64,000 nt of DNA from an uncultured Lachnospiraceae bacterium (lineage in GTDB: Bacteria > Bacillota > Clostridia > Lachnospirales > Lachnospiraceae): contig CADACD010000003.1 in the NCBI GenBank assembly GCA_902786365.1, positions 100,985-164,984 on the forward strand, given 5' to 3'. Made by a program: the position numbers and the translations under genes. Below, in pieces: positions 16,624-24,923 of the stretch. The notes below the pieces were generated by a model that worked only from the letters and a program-made list of their open reading frames with translations, did not search any database and was not told the origin of the DNA. How positions within the stretch are numbered: the stretch's first letter is position 1; every line of letters starts with the position of its first letter.

Positions 16624-18288
16624 ATGGCAGACATATGTAATGTAAAGGTGGGAGAAGTCACAAAACAGTATGAGGAAGGAACGAGTTTTTTAGAGATTTC
16701 AAGAGATTTTGCAGGACAGTACGATGCAGAAATTGTGCTTGCAAAAAATAATGGAAAATTGATAGAGCTTTTTAAGAAAGTCACCTCAGACTGTGAGATA
16801 GATTTTCTGACAGTGAAGACATCACCAGGAATTGATGCTTATAAGAGAAGTGCAACACTAATTATGCTCAAGGCAGTTTATGATGTTGTTGGAAGAAAAA
16901 ATATCGAGAAAATCAGTGTAAAATATTCAATCAGTAAAGGATATTATTGTACAATTGATGGAAATCTTATTTTAAATGAAGAATTATTAAATACAATCAA
17001 AGAAACAATGAAGATGATTGTGAATGAAGATGTTCCAATCAATAAGAGAACTGTTGGTACAACGGCAGCAGTGAATCTTTTTAGAAGGCATAAGATGTAT
17101 GATAAAGAAAAGCTTTTTAAATTTAGAAGAGCATCTAAGGTCAATATATATAGTATAAAAGGTTTTGAAGATTATTTTTACGGATATATGGTTCCAAGTA
17201 CAGGATATATCAGGTTCTTTGATTTGTATCTGTATGACGAAGGGTTTGTCCTCCAACTGCCCATTAAGGAAAACCCTTGTGAAGTACCTGCGTTTAAACC
17301 GCAGAATAAATTGTTTCAGGTAATGAAAGAATCAGATAAATGGGGAGAAATGCTTAATATTGACACTGTAGGTGCATTAAATGAAGAAATTGCAAAAGGC
17401 AATATTAATGATATCATTCTTGTTTCAGAGGCTTTGCAGGAGAAAAAAATTTCTGAAATAGCAACTACAATTGCTAACGATGGGGGAAAAAAATTTATCA
17501 TGATTGCGGGCCCGTCATCATCGGGAAAGACTAGTTTTTCACACAGATTGAGCATACAGCTTAAGGCAAACGGACTTAAGCCTCATCCAATCGCAATAGA
17601 TAATTATTTTGTTAACAGGAGTCTGACTCCAAGAGATGAAAATGGAAATTATAATTTTGAAATTTTAGAGGCGATAGATGTAGAACAATTTAATAGAGAT
17701 ATGACAGCACTTTCAGCAGGAAAAACTGTGAGAATGCCTACCTTTAATTTTATTACAGGAGAGAGAGAGTATAAGGGAAATTCACTGACGCTTGGCAGGG
17801 ATGATATTCTTGTTATTGAGGGAATTCATGGATTGAATGATAAACTTTCCTATACACTTCCAAAAGAAAGTAAATTTAAAATATATATCAGTGCATTGAC
17901 ACAGCTTAACATTGATGAACACAACAGAATCTCCACAACAGACGGACGACTGATTAGAAGAATGGTAAGAGATGCAAGAACAAGGGGGATTAGTGCGCAG
18001 GAGACAATTTCAAGATGGCAGTCTGTAAGAAATGGGGAAGAAAGCTACATATTTCCATTTCAGGAAGAAGCTGACATTATGTTTAATTCGGCATTAATAT
18101 ATGAGCTTGCTGTTTTAAAGCAGTTTGCAGAACCACTGTTATTTGGAATTGAGAAAAGCTGTCCCGAGTATATAGAAGCAAAGAGACTGCTTAAATTTTT
18201 AGATTATTTTCTGGGTGTGAATACGGAAAGTATTCCAACAAATTCACTTGTGCGTGAATTCGTTGGAGGAAGCTGTTTTAATGTTTAA
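16624..18288 (+). CDS. Nucleoside kinase with TGS/threonyl-tRNA-synthetase-like N-terminus fused to a uridine-kinase domain
   Basis: Probable ATP-dependent nucleoside kinase. The 554-residue protein begins with a TGS-like beta-grasp segment (about 1-65) and a region resembling the second additional domain of ThrRS (about 65-250, with the FRRHKMYDKEKLF stretch). It ends with a P-loop uridine kinase/phosphoribulokinase domain from about 290 (Walker A AGPSSSGKTSFSHR, substrate loop AIDNYFV, VIEGIHGLND). This three-part architecture is known in clostridia and Thermotoga. No anticodon-binding or aminoacylation motif is complete, so it is not a synthetase. It starts 16 bases after trmK. The preferred nucleoside is not deducible. 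Confidence 0.87.
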   Translation: MADICNVKVGEVTKQYEEGTSFLEISRDFAGQYDAEIVLAKNNGKLIELFKKVTSDCEIDFLTVKTSPGIDAYKRSATLIMLKAVYDVVGRKNIEKISVKYSISKGYYCTIDGNLILNEELLNTIKETMKMIVNEDVPINKRTVGTTAAVNLFRRHKMYDKEKLFKFRRASKVNIYSIKGFEDYFYGYMVPSTGYIRFFDLYLYDEGFVLQLPIKENPCEVPAFKPQNKLFQVMKESDKWGEMLNIDTVGALNEEIAKGNINDIILVSEALQEKKISEIATTIANDGGKKFIMIAGPSSSGKTSFSHRLSIQLKANGLKPHPIAIDNYFVNRSLTPRDENGNYNFEILEAIDVEQFNRDMTALSAGKTVRMPTFNFITGEREYKGNSLTLGRDDILVIEGIHGLNDKLSYTLPKESKFKIYISALTQLNIDEHNRISTTDGRLIRRMVRDARTRGISAQETISRWQSVRNGEESYIFPFQEEADIMFNSALIYELAVLKQFAEPLLFGIEKSCPEYIEAKRLLKFLDYFLGVNTESIPTNSLVREFVGGSCFNV

Positions 18289-18348
18289 AAGGCATATCTG
18301 TGAATAGATTTTTAAAGTCGAATTATGTAAAAAAAATTATAAAGGTTA

Positions 18349-18377
18349 TTTACAAAAAATCGGAATAGTGATAACAT
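18349..18377 (+). promoter_or_regulatory. Promoter of rnpB
   Basis: TTTACA (18349-18354), 17-bp spacer, TAACAT (18372-18377). Transcription would start about seven bases later, exactly where the P1 helix of RNase P RNA begins. Confidence 0.7.
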
Positions 18378-18383
18378 ATCATA

Positions 18384-18733
18384 TGTTGAGTAGAACAGAT
18401 AATCGCAGATGCAGTACCGAAAGGAAGCATATGAGGAAAGTCCGGGCTTCGCAGGGCAGGATGCCGGATAACGTCCGGTGGAGGTGACTCCAAGGCAAGT
18501 GCAACAGAAATATACCGCCACTATTGTGGTAAGGGTGGAAAGGCAGTTTAAGAGACTACCGCTGTGATGGTAACATTGCAGGCACATGTAAACCCCATCC
18601 GAAGCAAGACCGAACAGAAAACGATTGGCGGCCCGTCAGGTTTTCGGGTAGGTTGCTTGATTCTATTGGCAACAATAGAACTAGACAGATGATTATCAAA
18701 AACATAACCCGGCTTACAGTTCTGCTCAATATG
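18384..18733 (+). ncRNA. rnpB: RNase P RNA (class A)
   Basis: Catalytic RNA that removes 5' leaders of tRNA precursors. Recognised from the universally conserved cores: GAGGAAAGTCCGGGCTTC (CR-I, P3/P4 side) near 18432, ACAGAAATATACCGCC near 18503, GGTAAGGGTGGAAAGGC with GTTTAAGAGACTACCGC, and near the 3' end AGATGATTATC with AACATAACCCGGCTTACAG. The ends are set by pairing of TTGAGTAGAAC at the 5' end with GTTCTGCTCAA at the 3' end (helix P1). Length about 350 nt, normal for type A. The deacetylase gene starts 50 bases downstream. Confidence 0.95.
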
Positions 18734-18782
18734 ATTAATAAAAAACGCAGACCTAATTGATTTGCCAGAAGCGAGGTGTTTT

Positions 18783-19652
18783 ATGAAAAAAAGAGTTGTT
18801 ATTCTTGGTATTTCAATCATGATAGCCTTGATTGTTGAGATAATCGGATTATATGGAATATTACAGATAAATAAGAAAAATACAAAGAACTCTGCGAATA
18901 ATGAAAATGAAACGAAATTGATTGAAAATGATACAGAGAGTGAAAAGACAGGAGAAACAGAATCGGTAGAAGCGACAGAGGAAACCGAAACGGCGACAGA
19001 GGAAGAAACAACAACGGAGTCGCATACAGAGGAAATAGATCCGAATAAGCCGATGATTGCTCTTACATTTGATGATGGTCCGTCAAGTGAGAATACACCA
19101 AGATTATTGGAGGCATTAAAGGAATATGGTGCACATGCAACATTCTTTGTTGTCGGATATAATCTGGATGGAAATGAAGATATTTTAAGACAGGCGGCAG
19201 ACCAGGGATGTGAGATAGGTAATCACACCCTGTCACATAGTAAATTGACAGATCTTGATGACAATGCACTTGATTCTGAAATAGGTGGAATGGCAGAAAA
19301 AATCAAGAGTATTACAGGACAGGAAGTTGTGACAATAAGGCCTCCGTATGGAGCTGTTGATGACCGTGTAATGCAACATATTAACTCACCAATTATACTG
19401 TGGTCGATAGATACTGAAGACTGGAAGACAAGAGATGTCAACTCCAATATACAGAGTATTCAGCAGAATGTATTTGACGGTGCAATCATCTTGATGCATG
19501 ATATTCATCCGGAGTCTGTCGATGCTGCAATTCAGGTATTGGGATGGCTGAAAGACCAGGGATATCAGATGGTAACAATCAGTGAATTAGGATATTACAG
19601 AAGAGGCGGACTTAGAACCGGAATCAGATATGGTTCGATTGAGCCGAATTAA
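18783..19652 (+). CDS. Membrane-anchored polysaccharide deacetylase (NodB domain)
   Basis: Secreted carbohydrate esterase family 4 enzyme, probably acting on peptidoglycan or another wall glycan. The start is the ATG after GCGAGGTG. The 289-residue protein has one N-terminal membrane anchor, a Thr/Glu-rich linker (about residues 40-85), then the NodB domain: LTFDDGPSSENT (catalytic D and metal D), GNHTLSHSKL (metal His pair), RPPYGAVDD, WSIDTEDW and ILMHDIHPES. All five CE4 motifs are intact, so activity is likely. A strong terminator follows. The glycan substrate cannot be told from sequence. Confidence 0.9.
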   Translation: MKKRVVILGISIMIALIVEIIGLYGILQINKKNTKNSANNENETKLIENDTESEKTGETESVEATEETETATEEETTTESHTEEIDPNKPMIALTFDDGPSSENTPRLLEALKEYGAHATFFVVGYNLDGNEDILRQAADQGCEIGNHTLSHSKLTDLDDNALDSEIGGMAEKIKSITGQEVVTIRPPYGAVDDRVMQHINSPIILWSIDTEDWKTRDVNSNIQSIQQNVFDGAIILMHDIHPESVDAAIQVLGWLKDQGYQMVTISELGYYRRGGLRTGIRYGSIEPN

Positions 19653-19701
19653 TACAAAATTAATACAGAATGAGCACAGAATTGACAGAAACTCAAAATA
19701 A

Positions 19702-19744
19702 AAAGTTCTTCGGATTAAAGTGATTAATCTGAAGAACTTTTTTC
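19702..19744. terminator. Terminator between the deacetylase and pyrI
   Basis: Long stem AAGTTCTTCGGATTA / TAATCTGAAGAACTT with one mismatch, followed by TTTT. The A-rich 5' side makes it usable from both strands, which suits the convergent genes around it. Confidence 0.88.
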
Positions 19745-19777
19745 TATGGAAATTATTTAATTTCAAATTATGATTGA

Positions 19778-20209
19778 TTAGAAGTTAGGAGTATATCTTT
19801 CTTCACAGTATTTGCATCTGTACTCTTCTTTGTTTGAATCAGATAGTATAAATATCTGGTCAAGTGTTTTTTCTTCGGATGTGATACAACGGGGATTTTT
19901 GCATATAAAAACATTTTTGATTGTGCGTGGCAGTGTCAAATCCTTCTTTTCTGTAATCTCACCATTTTGTATAATATTTACTGTAATATCATGGTCGATA
20001 CAGCCTAGAATATCCAAATCAACAAGGTCAAGAGAACCTTCTATCTTTATAATATCTTTCCTTCCCATTTTTTCACTTCTCGCATTTTTGATAATAGCAA
20101 CCTGACAGTCTAATTTATCAAGCTGCAGATATTTATAGATTGACATTGATTTGCCGGCCTTGATATGGTCAAGAACAATGCCCTCATTTAATGAACCTAC
20201 ATTTAACAT
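19778..20209 (-). CDS. pyrI: Aspartate carbamoyltransferase regulatory subunit
   Basis: Regulatory chain that gives ATCase allosteric control by CTP/ATP. The 143-residue protein has an N-terminal nucleotide-binding domain (MLNVGSLNEGIVLDHI ... GRKDIIKIEG) and a C-terminal zinc domain with four cysteines (CKNPRCIT and CKYCEERY). Normal length is ~150. It follows pyrB by 17 bases with ribosome site AAGGGCGG. The presence of PyrI indicates a heteromeric, feedback-regulated enzyme of the E. coli type, unlike the PyrI-less enzyme of Bacillus. Confidence 0.95.
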   Translation of the reverse strand: MLNVGSLNEGIVLDHIKAGKSMSIYKYLQLDKLDCQVAIIKNARSEKMGRKDIIKIEGSLDLVDLDILGCIDHDITVNIIQNGEITEKKDLTLPRTIKNVFICKNPRCITSEEKTLDQIFILSDSNKEEYRCKYCEERYTPNF

Positions 20210-20226
20210 AATTATCCGCCCTTTCC

Positions 20227-21150
20227 TTAATCTGAAACTTTAATTTCTAAAAGTGTCAATATTAGTGCCATTCTTACATACACACCATATTGTGCTTGTT
20301 TAAAATAGACAGCACGTTCATCATCATCTACCTCGATAGAAATTTCATTTACTCTCGGCAGAGGATGTAATACGAGCATATCAGGTCTTGCAAGACTCAT
20401 TTTCTCAGCATCTAAAATATAGCTGTCTTTCAATCGAATATAATCCTCTTCGTTAAAGAATCTTTCTTTTTGTACTCTTGTCATGTAAAGAATATCAAGC
20501 TCACCTATCACTTCATCAAGACGTTCGACTTCTTTATATTCTAAATTATTTTTTTCTAATACATCCTGTATGATATAGCTTGGAACCTTGAGTTCATTCG
20601 GAGAAATAAGAACAAATTTAATTCCGGTATATCTTGAAAGTGCATTGATTAGTGAATGGACTGTTCGACCAAATTTTAAATCGCCACATAAACCAATGAC
20701 TAGATTATCAAATCTTCCCTTAAGAGAACGAATCGTCATAAGATCTGTAAGAGTCTGTGTGGGATGCTGATGCCCTCCGTCGCCTGCATTAATAACAGGG
20801 ATAGAAGATTTTGAGGCAGCTACGAGTGGAGCACCTTCTTTATAATGGCGCATTGCACATATATCGGCGTAGCAAGATATGATTCTAATTGTATCAGAAA
20901 CAGTTTCTCCTTTTGCAACTGAACTTGAATCGGCAGAAGAAAAGCCGAGTACATTTCCACCTAAATTAAGCATTGCAGCCTCAAAGCTTAATCTTGTCCT
21001 GGTACTTGGCTCATAAAAAAGAGTTGCTAATTTTTTGCCTTTACAGGCTTCCTTGTATTTATCGGGATTATGCTCGATATCTGATGCAAGGTCAAGTAAT
21101 TCATCAAGTTCTTCTGTGGATAGGTCTAATGGACTAAGTAAGTGACGCAT
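20227..21150 (-). CDS. pyrB: Aspartate carbamoyltransferase catalytic subunit
   Basis: Catalyses carbamoyl phosphate plus aspartate to carbamoyl aspartate in pyrimidine synthesis. The 307-residue protein shows the carbamoyl-phosphate motif [13 protein letters not shown] near residue 48, the [11 protein letters not shown] loop, and the aspartate-side HPLPRVNEI near residue 265, all intact. First gene of the pyrBI operon; ribosome site GGAGG. The 149-base leader contains a small GGGGCA/TGCCCT hairpin but no clear terminator or PyrR loop, so the mode of control is not visible. Confidence 0.96.
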   Translation of the reverse strand: MRHLLSPLDLSTEELDELLDLASDIEHNPDKYKEACKGKKLATLFYEPSTRTRLSFEAAMLNLGGNVLGFSSADSSSVAKGETVSDTIRIISCYADICAMRHYKEGAPLVAASKSSIPVINAGDGGHQHPTQTLTDLMTIRSLKGRFDNLVIGLCGDLKFGRTVHSLINALSRYTGIKFVLISPNELKVPSYIIQDVLEKNNLEYKEVERLDEVIGELDILYMTRVQKERFFNEEDYIRLKDSYILDAEKMSLARPDMLVLHPLPRVNEISIEVDDDERAVYFKQAQYGVYVRMALILTLLEIKVSD

Positions 21151-21299
21151 AAATTCCTCCGTTCTTATCTAACGACAATAAATATGATGTGGAGGGCACA
21201 AGTATTTTGCCCCTGGTATCATAAATATAGATAATATAAATTTCTATAATATATTAATATATGTTCGGACAGATTGCAAATATTTTTATAAAAAAGTTT

Positions 21300-22553
21300 C
21301 TAACCTGCTAATTTGATAACTTCTATTGTATCAATTCTCATCTTATCCATTGCAATGACTTTGAGAGAAACATTATCAATAATAATCTTGTCACCTGGAT
21401 TTGGAAAACGGTCTAATTTCTCAATAATGAGACCGCCTACCGAATCGTAATTATCAGAGTGAAGTTTCAAGTTCAAACGGTCATTCAAATCAGAAATCTT
21501 TAACTGTCCTTCTATAATAAATTTATTTGCTGTGACTTCCTTTATGGCATCCTCCTCATCAACATCATATTCATCATGAATTTCGCCAACAATTTCCTCA
21601 AGAAGATCTTCTAATGTAATCAGACCGGAAGTAACACCATATTCATCAAGGACAATTACAATATTGACGGAAGTTTTTTTCATCTCCATCATCAGTTCAG
21701 AGACTTTCTTTGTTTCATAAGTAAAGAAAGCGCTTCTAAGAAAATCTCTGACATCAAAGATTGTGTCAGGGTTATAAAGCAGCAAATCTTTCATATTGAT
21801 AATGCCTATTACAGAATCAGAAGATTCCTGATAAATTGGAATTCTGGTATATTTTTCAGTACGGAAAATATCGATTAATTCGTCATAAGTACTGTTGATA
21901 TCAGCCATTGTCATATCAACCTTTGGAACCATGACATCAGATGCAACAGCATCGCCGAAATCGAACACATTATTAATCATTTGGCGTTCTTCCTGCTCAA
22001 TGACGCCCTCTTCATGACTGACATCAACAATTGTTCGGAGTTCATTTTCGGTTATTAGATTTGCTTTAGCATTAGGGTTAATTCTTAGAATCCTTAACAG
22101 TCCGTGAGATAACAGGTTAATGATATATATCACTGGTGTGAGTACAGTCATAAGTGCATATATGATACTTGCATATAGCAGTGCAAAATGCAGAGAATAC
22201 ATCGTTGCAAGGGTTTTTGGTGTTATTTCTCCAAAAATCAATATCAGAAGTGTCAGTGTACCGGTTGCAATACTGATGGCATATTTTCCATAAAGCCTCT
22301 GTGCCAAAAGAGTGGCAAGAGAAGAGGCAATGATATTGACAAGATTATTTCCTATCAGGATAGCACTGAGCATTTTTTGCTTATTTTCAATAATTTTATT
22401 GACAAGTTCCGCCTTTTTATTATTCTCTTCCATCAGTGTTCTTATCTGGATGCTGCTTACTGTTGTAAATGCAGTTTCAGCAGAAGAAAAGAAAGATGAC
22501 ATGAGGATGAGCAGTATCAGAATGACGAGCATGGTAATTTCTATAGTCTGCAA
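21300..22553 (-). CDS. CNNM/CorC (HlyC) family transporter-associated protein with CBS pair
   Basis: Membrane protein of the CNNM/CorC family, linked to Mg2+/Co2+ efflux or homeostasis in relatives. The start is the TTG nine bases after AAAGGAG (the frame opens eight codons earlier). About 417 residues: four hydrophobic segments of the CNNM/DUF21 domain (about 1-165, with SSFFSSAETAF and ILIFGEITPKTLA), a CBS pair (about 195-320, VMVPKVDM and IINMKDLL), and a C-terminal CorC_HlyC domain (about 340-415, with YDSVGGLIIEKL). Monocistronic. The name hemolysin for this family is historical. Confidence 0.9.
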   Translation of the reverse strand: MQTIEITMLVILILLILMSSFFSSAETAFTTVSSIQIRTLMEENNKKAELVNKIIENKQKMLSAILIGNNLVNIIASSLATLLAQRLYGKYAISIATGTLTLLILIFGEITPKTLATMYSLHFALLYASIIYALMTVLTPVIYIINLLSHGLLRILRINPNAKANLITENELRTIVDVSHEEGVIEQEERQMINNVFDFGDAVASDVMVPKVDMTMADINSTYDELIDIFRTEKYTRIPIYQESSDSVIGIINMKDLLLYNPDTIFDVRDFLRSAFFTYETKKVSELMMEMKKTSVNIVIVLDEYGVTSGLITLEDLLEEIVGEIHDEYDVDEEDAIKEVTANKFIIEGQLKISDLNDRLNLKLHSDNYDSVGGLIIEKLDRFPNPGDKIIIDNVSLKVIAMDKMRIDTIEVIKLAG

Positions 22554-22832
22554 TGTTAAAATCTCCTTTATTATCACTATTAAATATGTTGAATTGAATT
22601 GTACATTATATTTTTTATACTGTAAAGAATTTTTTGAGGATGATTAATCAACAAAAAAGGAATAGATTATAAAGATTGTTAATATAATTAATGTAAAGAA
22701 GAGTGATTTTGATACAGACAGTATTGCAGGAGTGATATTTTATAGCAGATAAAAAATAAATGGAAGCTGTCATATCTGCCATTGCAATCATGATGTAAGA
22801 TGCTGTCGATAGGCGGAATCAGAGGACGGGAT

Positions 22833-23189
22833 ATGAAGAATAAGTTGAGAACCGGTTTAAAAACAATTATTTTTATGTGCGTTTCTACATTTGTATTATT
22901 GCTTTTGGTATCAGGGATTTATTACAAATTTCATATTGATAACACTAAAATCATGGCGGGCGTTGTGGGAATCTATTTTTTATCAACCTTTGTAGGCGGA
23001 TTTATTTATGGAAAAATCAAAGAAAAAAATAAGTATTTATATGGAATTCTGATAGGAATTATTTACTTTGCAGTGCTGCTGACGGTTTCAATGTTATGCA
23101 GGCATGGTGTTAAAATGAACGATTCGAATGTGATATATGCATTATTAAGCTGCATATTTGGAGGAATGTTGGGAGGTATGCTTGGTTAA
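22833..23189 (+). CDS. TIGR04086 family small membrane protein
   Basis: Unknown function. The start is the ATG after AGAGGACGGG. The 118-residue protein has four predicted membrane spans, with basic loop KIKEKNKYLYG after the second and a glycine-rich end (FGGMLGGMLG). Proteins of this size and pattern (TIGR04086) are recurrently found in clostridia between yajC and the SCIFF gene, which is exactly its position here: scfA starts 76 bases downstream. A role linked to export of the peptide or to the Sec machinery is conceivable but is inference from position only. Confidence 0.75.
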   Translation: MKNKLRTGLKTIIFMCVSTFVLLLLVSGIYYKFHIDNTKIMAGVVGIYFLSTFVGGFIYGKIKEKNKYLYGILIGIIYFAVLLTVSMLCRHGVKMNDSNVIYALLSCIFGGMLGGMLG

Positions 23190-23204
23190 TTAAAAAAAAA
23201 CACT

Positions 23205-23232
23205 TTGAAATATTTATCAATTATGATATAAT
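23205..23232 (+). promoter_or_regulatory. Sigma-A-type promoter of scfA
   Basis: TTGAAA (23205-23210), 16-bp spacer, TATAAT (23227-23232), 33 bases upstream of the scfA start. Confidence 0.8.
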
Positions 23233-23265
23233 AATGCAAGTTAATGAATAAAGGAGGATTTTTCA

Positions 23266-23406
23266 ATGAAACACGTAAAAACATTAAGTACAAGAACATT
23301 GAAAGAGACAATGCAGAAAGGTGGATGTGGCGAATGTCAGACATCCTGCCAGTCAGCTTGTAAGACATCTTGTACAGTTGGCAACCAGAGTTGTGAAAAT
23401 AAATAA
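23266..23406 (+). CDS. scfA: SCIFF six-cysteine RiPP precursor peptide
   Basis: Precursor of a ranthipeptide of the SCIFF family (six cysteines in forty-five residues), almost universal in clostridia. The 46-residue peptide starts MKHVKTLSTRTLKETM and has six cysteines at 21, 24, 28, 32, 36 and 43, spaced as in the family. It has a strong ribosome site (AAAGGAGG) and its own promoter. The radical SAM maturase scfB follows 105 bases later. In the family, the maturase forms thioether bridges from Cys to a Thr-type acceptor. The biological role of the mature peptide is still debated (quorum-like signalling has been proposed in Clostridium). Confidence 0.96.
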   Translation: MKHVKTLSTRTLKETMQKGGCGECQTSCQSACKTSCTVGNQSCENK

Positions 23407-23419
23407 TATCGCCTTACAT

Positions 23420-23480
23420 AGAATTATATATCATAATTCTCATAACAGAGCCAATGCAGTAAAATGTATTGACTCTGTTA
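23420..23480 (+). promoter_or_regulatory. Two hairpins between scfA and scfB
   Basis: Hairpin 1: AGAATTAT (23420-23427) / ATAATTCT (23433-23440). Hairpin 2: TAACAGAG (23443-23450) / CTCTGTTA (23473-23480), extended by CAAT/ATTG. Neither is followed by a T-run, so they look like processing or stability elements that would let the peptide message exceed that of the enzyme. Confidence 0.6.
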
Positions 23481-23511
23481 TCGTGCGTTAGAAAGGTATG
23501 GTAATTATAAA

Positions 23512-24873
23512 GTGATACATCAATATAAGAGCAATGGTTATAATATTGTTCTGGATGTAAATAGCGGCTCTGTTCATGTTGTGGATAATTTATGCTATGA
23601 TTTGATTTCGATGTATGAGAATAATGACAAAGAGACAATCATGAATGAGTTGGGCATGAAATATAGCGATAAAGAGATAGAGGAAGCATTTTTTGAAGTT
23701 GAGGAACTTAAAAATGCCGGGCAGCTTTTTACAGAGGACATTTATAGACAATATATAACAGATTTTAAAAAACGAAAGACTGTTGTCAAAGCATTGTGTC
23801 TTCATATAGCACATGACTGTAATCTTGCATGTAAATATTGTTTTGCCGGAAAAGGTGAATACAATGGCGAAAAGGCAATGATGAGTCTTGAAGTTGGAAA
23901 AAAGGCAATTGACTTTCTAATAGAAAATTCAGGTAACAGAAGAAATCTTGAAGTTGATTTCTTTGGCGGAGAACCACTTATGAACTGGGAAGTGGTAAAA
24001 GAGATCGTAAGATATGGACGTTCCAAAGAGAAGGAGTTCAACAAAAACTTTAGGTTTACACTTACAACAAATGGAGTTCTGTTGAATGATGAGGTAATGG
24101 AATTCGCGAACAAAGAGATGTCAAATGTTGTACTGAGTCTTGATGGAAGAAAAGAAGTGAATGACAGAATGAGACCATTTAGAAACGGAAAGGGAAGCTA
24201 TGATGTTATTGTTCCGAAGTTTCAGAAAATGGCAGAAAGCAGGAATCAGACAAATTATTATGTGAGAGGAACTTTCACTCATGATAATCTTGATTTTTCA
24301 GAAGATGTTATTCATTACGCAGATTTAGGATTTAAACAGATGTCAATGGAACCGGTAGTCGGTGAAGATGATGAAAGATATGCAATCAAAGAAGAAGACC
24401 TTCCTAAGATTATGGAAGAATACGACAAGCTTGCAAGAGAGTATATCAAGAGATACAAAGAGGGAAGAGGATTTAATTTTTTCCATTTTATGATAGATTT
24501 GCAGCAGGGACCATGTGTGGCAAAGCGATTGTCAGGTTGTGGTTCGGGAACAGAATATCTTTCGGTTACTCCTTGGGGAGATTTATACCCATGTCATCAA
24601 TTTGTCGGACAAGATGAATTTTTACTCGGAAATGTATTTGATGGTATTAAGAGACAGGATATTTGTGATGAGTTCAAAATGTGCAATGTCTATGCGAAAG
24701 ACAAATGTTCAGAGTGTTTTGCAAGATACTACTGTAGTGGTGGCTGTGCAGCAAATTCGTACAAGTTCCACGGTTCCATTACAGATGCCTATGATATTGG
24801 ATGCGAAATGCAACGAAAACGTATTGAATGTGCCATCATGATAAAAGCGGCACTTGCAGACAACTATGAATAA
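23512..24873 (+). CDS. scfB: SCIFF radical SAM maturase (SPASM domain)
   Basis: Radical SAM enzyme that installs thioether crosslinks in the SCIFF peptide. The 453-residue protein has an N-terminal RRE-like peptide-recognition region (about 1-85), the radical SAM cluster motif CNLACKYCFAG (CxxxCxxC) near residue 105, GGEPLMNW, and a C-terminal SPASM/twitch region with many cysteines (CGSGTEYLSVTPWGDLYPCHQF ending in CAANS; CSECFARYYCSGGC) for two auxiliary 4Fe-4S clusters. It begins with GTG, with GAAAGG upstream at long spacing, so expression may be modest. It is placed between scfA and secDF as in most clostridia. Confidence 0.95.
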   Translation: MIHQYKSNGYNIVLDVNSGSVHVVDNLCYDLISMYENNDKETIMNELGMKYSDKEIEEAFFEVEELKNAGQLFTEDIYRQYITDFKKRKTVVKALCLHIAHDCNLACKYCFAGKGEYNGEKAMMSLEVGKKAIDFLIENSGNRRNLEVDFFGGEPLMNWEVVKEIVRYGRSKEKEFNKNFRFTLTTNGVLLNDEVMEFANKEMSNVVLSLDGRKEVNDRMRPFRNGKGSYDVIVPKFQKMAESRNQTNYYVRGTFTHDNLDFSEDVIHYADLGFKQMSMEPVVGEDDERYAIKEEDLPKIMEEYDKLAREYIKRYKEGRGFNFFHFMIDLQQGPCVAKRLSGCGSGTEYLSVTPWGDLYPCHQFVGQDEFLLGNVFDGIKRQDICDEFKMCNVYAKDKCSECFARYYCSGGCAANSYKFHGSITDAYDIGCEMQRKRIECAIMIKAALADNYE

Positions 24874-24905
24874 AAAATCATCAATATAAAAGTATAAAGA
24901 AAGGA

Positions 24906-24923
24906 ATGTTTAAGAAAAAATGA
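24906..24923 (+). other. Five-codon leader ORF overlapping the secDF start
   Basis: ATG TTT AAG AAA AAA TGA encodes MFKKK and overlaps the secDF start through ATGA. It is the ATG near the only good ribosome site (GAAAGGA, 24899-24905), whereas the secDF ATG is 14 bases further. Translation of secDF may therefore depend on termination-reinitiation. It could also be coincidence. Confidence 0.4.

Noticed and set aside
18783-19652. Deacetylase start at TTG 18762
   Set aside because: That start would add seven residues before the membrane anchor and has no ribosome site, whereas the ATG follows GCGAGG at proper spacing.
21151-21299. PyrR-type attenuator upstream of pyrB
   Set aside because: Only a six-pair hairpin is present, with no terminator/antiterminator pair.
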